Assembly: GCF_028527925.1 (NCBI RefSeq)
Contig: NZ_JAPESW010000009.1
Span: 61,791 to 125,790, forward strand
Source of the DNA: Cellulomonas fimi
GTDB lineage: Bacteria > Actinomycetota > Actinomycetes > Actinomycetales > Cellulomonadaceae
Direction of reading: 5' to 3'
Length of the DNA: 64,000 bases
Part shown: piece by piece, positions 52,987-64,000 of the stretch
Layout of the letters: the number at the start of each line of letters is the position of its first letter
Position numbering within the stretch: position 1 is the stretch's first letter
The notes under the pieces: model-generated
The model's input: only the letters and a program-made list of their open reading frames with translations
The model's database searches: none
What the model was told of the DNA's origin: nothing
Translations under genes and position numbers: made by a program

Positions 52987-54045
52987 GTGCCCTCACGTAC
53001 CGTCCCGCCGGCGTCCGCTCCCGCGCCCGCCGCGCCCCAGCCGCACGTCGCGGACGAGTTCCTGCGACGCCAGTCCACCGCCGGCCGCATCCAGTCGGTC
53101 CTGCACCGCCACCCCGCCCTGAGCCCGGCGCTCGTGCTCGTGCTCTCCGTCGTCGTCTTCGGGCTGCTCAACGACCGCTTCCTGCGGCCCGAGAACCTCT
53201 CGCTCGTGACGCAGCAGGTCGCCGTGGTCGGCGCGCTCGCGGTCGGCCAGACGCTCATCATCCTGACCGCCGGGATCGACCTGTCGGTCGGCGCGATCAT
53301 GGTCCTGTCGTCGATGGTCATGGCCCAGACCGCCGTGGCGAACGGCCTGCCCGGTCCGGTCGCGCTCGCGGTCGGGCTCGCCGTCGGGCTCGTCGCGGGT
53401 GCCGTCAACGGCCTGCTCGTCACCCGGCTCAAGCTCCCGCCCTTCATCGTCACGCTCGGCACGCTCAACGTGTTCCTCGCGCTCACGCTGCTCTACTCGA
53501 AGGGCGCGACCGTGCGCGGCGGCGAGCTGCCGTCGCTGCTCACGTGGACCGGCGAGGCGTTCACCGTCGGTGGCGTGCGCGTCACCGTCGGCGTGCTCGT
53601 CATGCTCGCGATGTACGCGGTCGTCGCCTACGCCCTCGGCCGCACCGCGTGGGGCCGGCACGTGTACGCGGTCGGCGACGACAAGGAGTCCGCCGCGCTC
53701 GCGGGCATCCGCGTGCCGCGCGTGCTGCTCAGCGTCTACGTCACCGCGGGCGGGCTGTTCGCGCTCGCGGGCTGGATCCTCGTCGGCCGCATCAACGCCG
53801 CGAGCCCGAACGCGGCAGCCGAGGCGAACCTCGACTCGATCACCGCGGTCGTCATCGGCGGCACGAGCCTGTTCGGCGGCCGCGGCGCGGTGTGGGGGAG
53901 CCTGCTCGGCGCGCTCATCGTCGGCGTCTTCCGCAACGGGCTGTCCCTCGCGGGTGTCGACGTGCTCTACCAGACGCTCGCCGTCGGCGTGCTCGTCATC
54001 GTCGCGGTCGCGGTCGACCAGTGGATCCGGAAGGAGCGTGCGTGA
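52987..54045 (+). CDS. CUT2-family ABC permease (RbsC/FrcC-like)
   Basis: The 352-residue permease has about ten helices, with LTAGIDLSVGAIMVLSSM and VVIGGTSLFGGRGAVWGSLL, both hallmarks of ribose/fructose-type permeases. The GTG start follows GGAGGAG. Its stop overlaps the ATPase start by one base. Confidence 0.93.
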   Translation: MPSRTVPPASAPAPAAPQPHVADEFLRRQSTAGRIQSVLHRHPALSPALVLVLSVVVFGLLNDRFLRPENLSLVTQQVAVVGALAVGQTLIILTAGIDLSVGAIMVLSSMVMAQTAVANGLPGPVALAVGLAVGLVAGAVNGLLVTRLKLPPFIVTLGTLNVFLALTLLYSKGATVRGGELPSLLTWTGEAFTVGGVRVTVGVLVMLAMYAVVAYALGRTAWGRHVYAVGDDKESAALAGIRVPRVLLSVYVTAGGLFALAGWILVGRINAASPNAAAEANLDSITAVVIGGTSLFGGRGAVWGSLLGALIVGVFRNGLSLAGVDVLYQTLAVGVLVIVAVAVDQWIRKERA

Positions 54046-54818
54046 TGACACAGGACAGCGCACGGACGCCCGTGCTGCAGGCGACGGGCCTCGTCAAGAC
54101 GTTCGGGCGGGTCGTGGGCCTCGACGGCGTCGACCTCGAGCTGTACCCGGGCGAGGTGCTCGCGATCATCGGCGACAACGGCGCCGGCAAGTCCACCCTG
54201 GTCAAGTGCCTGTCGGGCGCGTACACCCCCGACCAGGGCCAGCTGCTCCTCGAGGGGCGGCCCGTGACGTTCCACGGACCGCAGGAGGCGCGCGCCGCCG
54301 GCATCGAGACGGTCTACCAGAACCTCGCCGTGTCCCCGGCGCTCGACATCGCGAGCAACCTCTACCTCGGACGCGAGCAGCGCCGCAGCGGCGTGCTGGG
54401 CTCGGTGTTCCGGATGCTCGACACCGCCGGCATGCGGGAGCGGTCCGAGCAGCAGCTCAAGGCGCTCGGCATCAGCACGCTCCAGGACGTCACGCAGGCC
54501 GTCGAGACGCTGTCCGGCGGGCAGCGTCAGGCCGTCGCGGTCGCCCGGGCGGCGGCGTTCGGGTCGAAGGTCGTCATCCTCGACGAGCCGACGGCCGCGC
54601 TCGGCGTCCGCGAGTCGGGGCAGGTGCTTCAGCTCGTGCGCGACCTGCGCGAGCGCGGGCTGCCCGTGATCCTCATCAGCCACAACATGCCGCACGTCTT
54701 CGAGGTGGCCGACCGGATCCACGTCCAGCGGCTCGGCCGCCGGGCGGCGGTCATCACCCCGGAGACGCACTCGCCGAGCGAGGCGGTCGCCCTCATGACG
54801 GGCGCGGTCGCCGCCTGA
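54045..54818 (+). CDS. CUT2-family ABC ATPase (single domain)
   Basis: The 257-residue ATPase energises the importer. Walker A is GDNGAGKST (about 42-50), the signature is ETLSGGQRQAV, and Walker B is VVILDEPTAALG. Only one nucleotide-binding domain is present, as in FrcA, whereas RbsA has two. This supports fructose-type transport. Confidence 0.93.
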   Translation: MTQDSARTPVLQATGLVKTFGRVVGLDGVDLELYPGEVLAIIGDNGAGKSTLVKCLSGAYTPDQGQLLLEGRPVTFHGPQEARAAGIETVYQNLAVSPALDIASNLYLGREQRRSGVLGSVFRMLDTAGMRERSEQQLKALGISTLQDVTQAVETLSGGQRQAVAVARAAAFGSKVVILDEPTAALGVRESGQVLQLVRDLRERGLPVILISHNMPHVFEVADRIHVQRLGRRAAVITPETHSPSEAVALMTGAVAA

Positions 54819-55004
54819 CCCGCCCCTGCGCGGGTCCCCGCCGGGGCCGTCCACGCACACGACGCGCGGACGGTCCCGGCGCCGCGCGCCGTGGGCGGGC
54901 CGTGGGCGCCGCGCCGTGCGACGGACCGCCCGGGCTCGCCCAGCGACGGTCTGACCTGCACGTTTCCCTCGTGCGACGCGCTCCCGCGTGTGTTGCACTG
55001 TGGC

Positions 55005-57308
55005 ATGCCGCTGACCGTCGAGCCCTGGGTGCTGCGCGAACCCACCCTCCACGTCGACGACCTGCCGTGGGCGGCCGCGCTGCTCACGGTCGCGAACGGG
55101 TACCTCGGTGTGCGGGGCACGCTCGAGGAGCAGCGTCCGGAGGTGCCCGACGGCACGCTCCTGGCACGCGTCTACGAGCGGTTCCCGTTCGAGTACGCCG
55201 AGCGCGCCTACGGCTTCCCCGACCACGACGAGCGGCTGGTTCCCGTCGTCGACGCGTGCGCGGTCGACCTCGAGGTCGACGGCGAGCGGTTCGACGTGCG
55301 CACCGGGACCCTCGAGCACCACGAGCGGATGCTCGACCTGCGCACCGCGGTCCTGCACCGCGAGGCGGTGTGGACGTCGCCCGCGGGCACGACCGTCGAG
55401 GTGCGGACCCGGCGCTGGGTCTCGCTCGTCCGGCCCGAGCTCGTCGTCGCGTCGTACGAGGTGCGCGCGCCGCGCGGCGCCCGCGTCCGGGTGCGCCCCG
55501 TGCCGGGCTGCCCGGGGCCCTCGGGCGACGCATCGGAGCCCGGACTGGTGACCGACGCGTGCGGGCACGAGCCCGGGGCGTCGTGGACCGCGCAGCGGAC
55601 GGTCCGCGCCGGGGTCGGCGTCGTGCTCGCGACCCGGCACGACACGTCGTCGTCGCCGGGCGTCGAGGCGGCGTGGGCCGACGGCCCGCACGGCCGGTGG
55701 CTCGAGGCCGACCTCGACGACGCCGGCTGGGTCCGGGTCACGACGCACGCCGCCTACGGGTGCGGGCGCCGGCCCGTCGAGCAGCTGCTCGCGGACGCGC
55801 GGGACGTCCTGGACGCGGCGGCCGAGGCGGGGGACGACGCCCTGTCGGCCGAGCAGCGCGCCTACCTCGACGAGGTGTGGGAGCGGGGCGACGTCGTCGT
55901 CGAGGGCGACGACGAGCTCCAGCAGGCCGTCCGGCTCGCGGTGCTGCACACCGTGCAGGCGGCCGCGTGCATCGAGGGGACCGGCCTGCGCGCCAAGGGC
56001 CTCACGGGCACCGGCTACGAGGGGCACACGTTCTGGGACGCCGAGGGCTTCGTCATGCCCGTGCTGGACCACCTCGTCCCGGCGGCCGCGGCCGCCCACC
56101 TGCGCTGGCGGCACGCGACCCTGCCCGAGGCGCGCGAGCGGGCCCGCGTCCTCGGACTGCCCGGCGCTGCGTTCCCGTGGCGCACCATCTCCGGCGCCGA
56201 GTGCTCGGGCTACTGGCCCGCGAGCACCGCGGCCGTCCACGTCACCGCCGACATCGCCGAGGCGGCCGTCCGGCACGTCGCCGCCACGGGCGACGACGCG
56301 CTCGAGCGCGAGGTCGTCGTCGACCTGCTCGTGCACGGCGCGCGGTTCTGGATGGCGCGCGGCCACGTCGCGGACGACGGCCGGTTCCACGTGCACGGCG
56401 TGACCGGTCCCGACGAGTACACGGCCGTCGTCGACGACAACACGTTCACCAACGTCATGGTCGCCCGGGCCCTCACCGCCGCCGCGCGCGTCACGGGCCG
56501 GCTGCCCGACGAGGCCCGCCGCCTCGGCGTCGACGACGACGAGCGCACGCGCTGGTCCGCCGCCGCGGAGTCCGTCGTCATCCCGTACGCCGAGGACCTC
56601 GGCGTCACCGAGCAGTCGGCCGGGTTCACCCGGCACCCGCGGTGGGACTGGTCTCGCGGCCCCGAGGGCTGGACGCCGTTCGAGTCGCACGTGCACTACA
56701 CCGAGCTCTACCGGCACCAGCTCGTCAAGCAGGCCGACCTGGTCGTGGCGCTCGCGGTCGACCACGAGCGGTTCTCGCTCGAGCAGAAGCGCCGCGACTT
56801 CGCGTACTACGAGCCGCTGACCGTGCGCGACTCGTCGCTGTCCGCGAGCGTCCAGGCGGTCGTCGCGGCCGAGCTCGGGCACCTCACGCTCGCGCACGCC
56901 TACACGCGCGAGTGCGCGCTCATCGACGTGCGCGACCTGCGCCGCGAGACGCAGGACGGCGTGCACGTCGCGTCGATGGCCGGCGCGTGGAACGCCCTGG
57001 TGCACGGGTTCGGTGGCCTGCGCCTCGACCACGACCGGGTGCGCCTCGCGCCGCGGCTCCCTCCGCACCTGTCGCGGCTGCTGTTCCGCGTCCAGGTCGA
57101 CGGCTCGCGCCTCGAGGTCGACGCGCGCCGCGACGAGGTGACCTACCGGCTGGTCGACGGCGCGCGCGTGACCCTCCGGCACGTGAGCGGCGACACCGAC
57201 GAGGACGTCACGGTGAGCCGCGACGCCCCGACGGCCACGCGCCCGCTCGTCCCCGTCGCCGAGCCGACCCCGCCCCGCCAGCCGCCCGGCCGCGAGCCGC
57301 AGGCCTGA
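55005..57308 (+). CDS. GH65 disaccharide phosphorylase or hydrolase
   Basis: The 767-residue protein has the GH65 N-terminal beta-sandwich, linker and (alpha/alpha)6 barrel, with catalytic Glu in HGVTGPDEYT (about 471). Members phosphorolyse maltose, trehalose, kojibiose or related alpha-glucosides to beta-glucose 1-phosphate; the specificity here is open. The beta-phosphoglucomutase gene that often accompanies such enzymes is not in the window. The start has no clear ribosome-binding site. Confidence 0.88.
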   Translation: MPLTVEPWVLREPTLHVDDLPWAAALLTVANGYLGVRGTLEEQRPEVPDGTLLARVYERFPFEYAERAYGFPDHDERLVPVVDACAVDLEVDGERFDVRTGTLEHHERMLDLRTAVLHREAVWTSPAGTTVEVRTRRWVSLVRPELVVASYEVRAPRGARVRVRPVPGCPGPSGDASEPGLVTDACGHEPGASWTAQRTVRAGVGVVLATRHDTSSSPGVEAAWADGPHGRWLEADLDDAGWVRVTTHAAYGCGRRPVEQLLADARDVLDAAAEAGDDALSAEQRAYLDEVWERGDVVVEGDDELQQAVRLAVLHTVQAAACIEGTGLRAKGLTGTGYEGHTFWDAEGFVMPVLDHLVPAAAAAHLRWRHATLPEARERARVLGLPGAAFPWRTISGAECSGYWPASTAAVHVTADIAEAAVRHVAATGDDALEREVVVDLLVHGARFWMARGHVADDGRFHVHGVTGPDEYTAVVDDNTFTNVMVARALTAAARVTGRLPDEARRLGVDDDERTRWSAAAESVVIPYAEDLGVTEQSAGFTRHPRWDWSRGPEGWTPFESHVHYTELYRHQLVKQADLVVALAVDHERFSLEQKRRDFAYYEPLTVRDSSLSASVQAVVAAELGHLTLAHAYTRECALIDVRDLRRETQDGVHVASMAGAWNALVHGFGGLRLDHDRVRLAPRLPPHLSRLLFRVQVDGSRLEVDARRDEVTYRLVDGARVTLRHVSGDTDEDVTVSRDAPTATRPLVPVAEPTPPRQPPGREPQA

Positions 57309-57347
57309 CGCCGACCGCACGCCGCACGGGGCGTCGCGGCGGTGGGG

Positions 57348-59732
<2,385 letters not shown>

Positions 59733-59798
59733 GGGATCTCCCTGGGGACGCGAGGGGGGTCGGGACCGATCTAACCAGCCGGGTCCGACGCGCACGGG

Positions 59799-59831
59799 CG
59801 ACCCGCTCGCACGGTCGGTGCGAGCGGGTCG
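59799..59831 (-). terminator. Terminator after the VOC gene
   Basis: A 14-bp perfect stem (59799-59812 with 59818-59831) and 5-base loop lie 55 bp downstream of the VOC stop and before the UvrA-like start. Confidence 0.72.
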
Positions 59832-59885
59832 GCGGCGGACGCGACGGTGCGGCGGGCGGCACGCGGCCGGCGGGTGTGCGGTCGG

Positions 59886-60296
59886 TCAGCCGACCTGGTT
59901 GATCCGGAGCTGGTTGCCGGCGGGGTCGCGGAACGCGGCGTCGCGGATGCCGTACGGCTGGTCGGTCGGCTCCTGGACGACCTCCGCGCCCGCGGCCTGC
60001 AGCTTGTCGAACGTCGCGTCGAGGTCGGGCGTCGCGAAGACGAGCGTGGCGTAGGTGCCCTTCGCCATCATCTCGGTGATGGTCCGCTTCTCGTCGTCGG
60101 TGACGCCCGGGTCGGCCGCCGGCGGGTAGAGGACGATCGACGTGCCCGGCTGCCCGGCGGGACCGACGGTGATCCACCGCATGTCGCCGTAGCCGACGTC
60201 GTTGCGGACCTCGAAGCCCAGCACGTCGCGGTAGAACGCGAGCGCGGTGTCGGGGTCGTCGTGGGGGAGGAACGTGTTCGCGATGGTGATGTCCAT
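59886..60296 (-). CDS. VOC (glyoxalase/bleomycin-resistance fold) protein
   Basis: The 136-residue protein has the VOC pattern: TALAFYRDVLGFEVRND near 18-34 and FRDPAGNQLRINQ at the C-terminus, where a metal-binding Glu is replaced by Gln. It starts 5 bp after the AraC gene, in the same operon. The substrate is unknown; partner genes suggest a regulated stress or detoxification role. Confidence 0.88.
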   Translation of the reverse strand: MDITIANTFLPHDDPDTALAFYRDVLGFEVRNDVGYGDMRWITVGPAGQPGTSIVLYPPAADPGVTDDEKRTITEMMAKGTYATLVFATPDLDATFDKLQAAGAEVVQEPTDQPYGIRDAAFRDPAGNQLRINQVG

Positions 60297-60301
60297 GCGC
60301 G

Positions 60302-60751
60302 TCACGCTAGGCGCGGCTCCGACGGCGTCGCTTCTCGATTCCTGACCGGTCGCGTCACCTGCTTGGCCACGCACGACGGGATGCCCGCGGTGCTGTGGGC
60401 GGCCGACCCGCGGTACACGCTCGGCGGCACGCCGACCAGCTCGGTAAACCGCGTCGAGAACGTCCCGAGCGACTGGCAGCCGACCGCGAAGCACACCTCG
60501 GTGACGGACATGTCCCCGCGCTGGAGCAGCGCCATCGCACGCTCGATCCGGCGCGTCATGAGGTACGCGTAGACGGACTCGCCGTACGCCGCCTTGAACT
60601 GCCGGCTCAGGTGCCCCGCCGACATGTGCGCCCCGCGGGCGAGCGCCTCGACGTCGAGCGGTTGCGCGTACTCGCGGTCGATCCGGTCCCGCACGCGACG
60701 CAGCCGCGCGAGGTCGCTGCGCCGCTGCTCGGCGTCGGCCCTGCTGGTCAC
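60302..60751 (-). CDS. AraC-family HTH regulator (HTH-only)
   Basis: The 149-residue regulator consists mainly of the two-helix-turn-helix AraC domain (about 15-115: VEALARGAHMSAGHLSRQFK, then VCFAVGCQSLGTFSTRFTEL). It has no N-terminal ligand domain, like SoxS/MarA-size proteins. A 35-residue tail follows. It forms an operon with the VOC gene and is divergent from ppc. Confidence 0.88.
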   Translation of the reverse strand: MTSRADAEQRRSDLARLRRVRDRIDREYAQPLDVEALARGAHMSAGHLSRQFKAAYGESVYAYLMTRRIERAMALLQRGDMSVTEVCFAVGCQSLGTFSTRFTELVGVPPSVYRGSAAHSTAGIPSCVAKQVTRPVRNREATPSEPRLA

Positions 60752-60878
60752 GAGGTCGATGCTGCCACGACGGCGGCCCCCGCGTCCGCCCCCGCACGGA
60801 CGCCACCGGCGCGCCTCGCGGTCGCCCGGCCGGTGCCCAGCGCCTGGACCGTGGGCGACCGCAGCGCCGGTCGGGGCC

Positions 60879-60890
60879 TATCTTGGCCCG

Positions 60891-60893
<3 letters not shown>
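60879..60893 (+). promoter_or_regulatory. Putative leaderless promoter of ppc
   Basis: TATCTT at 60879-60884 ends six bases before the GTG at 60891, with no ribosome-binding site. Confidence 0.5.
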
Positions 60894-63566
<2,673 letters not shown>

Positions 63567-63597
63567 CGCATCCCCGGGCCTCGGCCCGGACCCCCGT

Positions 63598-63635
63598 GAC
63601 GACGCCCCGTGGTCCGACGACCGCGGGGCGTCGTC
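63598..63635. terminator. Bidirectional terminator after ppc
   Basis: A 12-bp stem (63598-63609 with 63624-63635) with a 14-base loop lies between the ppc stop and the convergent gene at the edge. Confidence 0.65.
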
Positions 63636-63657
63636 GCGCGTGGGCGCCCTCGGCCTG

Positions 63658-64000
63658 TCAGGCCGGCAGCGACACGACCCGCGGCGGGTCCTCGCCGCGG
63701 GCGAGCGCGTCGAGGACGAGGCGCTCGTGCGGCACGACGGGCTCCGGGAGGTCGGCCAGCGGGAACCACGCGAGGTCCTCGGCCTTGTCCTCCTCGCGAC
63801 GCGACGGGTCGCCCGTCCACGTCCGCGCCTCGAAGAACACGTCGACGCGCTGCTCGACGGCCGGTCCGCCGCGCTCGAACCGGTCGAACGCGCGCCACGC
63901 GCGCAGGTAGGCGTCCTGCAGGACGTCCTCCGCGTCGTGCAGCGAGCCGGTCATCCGGTAGCAGTGCGCCAGGAGCTCACGCCGCAGCGGCTCCACGAGC
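63658..64000 (-). CDS. ECF-sigma N-terminus joined to NUDIX C-terminus (partial, chimera)
   Basis: The frame runs off the right edge. The part seen begins with sigma region 2 sequence ([20 protein letters not shown], then [14 protein letters not shown]). It changes at [12 protein letters not shown] into the second half of a NUDIX protein ([40 protein letters not shown]). The NUDIX box would lie before this point and is absent, so the product lacks both a full sigma factor and a NUDIX active site. It may be a deletion fusion or an assembly error. Confidence 0.6.
   Translation of the reverse strand, partial: LVEPLRRELLAHCYRMTGSLHDAEDVLQDAYLRAWRAFDRFERGGPAVEQRVDVFFEARTWTGDPSRREEDKAEDLAWFPLADLPEPVVPHERLVLDALARGEDPPRVVSLPA

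Overview
The window is chromosomal DNA from a high-GC Gram-positive bacterium of the Actinomycetota, most like Cellulomonas or a close relative (an inference). The evidence is very high GC with G/C-rich third codon positions, an rplU-rpmA-obgE-proB-proA-nadD-rsfS order usual for actinobacteria, many GTG starts, a DasR/GlcNAc-type PTS regulon, class F sortase and RskA-type anti-sigma genes, and several sugar-utilisation loci.

Layout. (a) 1-11.4 kb, housekeeping: a YihY membrane protein, a divergent flavodoxin-fold oxidoreductase/TetR pair with three operator copies, then L21, L27, ObgE, ProB, ProA, a 51-residue membrane protein, NadD, a Pro/Ala-rich membrane protein, RsfS and a histidine phosphatase. 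(b) 11.45-18.11 kb: tRNA-Ala(GGC) followed by an island bounded by 49-bp direct repeats of the tRNA 3' end. Its cargo is a LuxR-type regulator, a PQ-loop protein, a methyltransferase, an IS3-type remnant and an orphan nuclease-toxin tip with its probable immunity gene. A 117-bp direct repeat shows the island is composite. (c) 18.1-21.8 kb: a truncated helical secretion-type N-terminus cut at attR, then an unrecognised three-gene cassette (HEXXH metalloprotease, zinc-ribbon protein, three-helix membrane protein), a small zinc-finger protein and a secreted protein. (d) 21.8-26.8 kb: PPK2, PAP2 phosphatase, cupin, NAD(P)H-hydrate dehydratase, histidine phosphatase and a membrane protein. (e) 26.9-32.4 kb: a full PTS (HPr, EI, EIIC, two EIIBs, EIIA) and a DasR-like GntR regulator with three dre-type operators. 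(f) 32.4-35.1 kb: a diguanylate cyclase and a DinB2-like polymerase. (g) 35.2-41.4 kb: an alpha-glucoside locus (GH13, binding protein, two permeases, divergent ROK regulator, shared palindromic operator).

(h) 41.4-46 kb: a membrane protein, then DUF4397 protein, class F sortase, ECF sigma factor, RskA-like anti-sigma factor and fasciclin protein. Identical promoter-like elements (TGCATCC-N15-CCGGAAG) precede the DUF4397 and fasciclin genes, suggesting one sigma regulon like mycobacterial SigK-RskA-MPT70/83. (i) 46-54.8 kb, a levan/fructose locus: secreted GH68 levansucrase, secreted GH32 levanase with a large insertion, LacI regulator and a fructose/ribose-type ABC importer, tied together by three TGACAACG-type operators. 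(j) 55-64 kb: GH65 phosphorylase, UvrA-like ABC protein, an AraC/VOC pair, PEP carboxylase and, at the edge, a reading frame joining an ECF-sigma N-terminus to a NUDIX C-terminus.

The best candidates for undescribed biology are the metalloprotease/zinc-ribbon/membrane cassette beside the tRNA-Ala integration site, and the composite toxin island next to it. All calls rest on reading the sequence; no database search was run.
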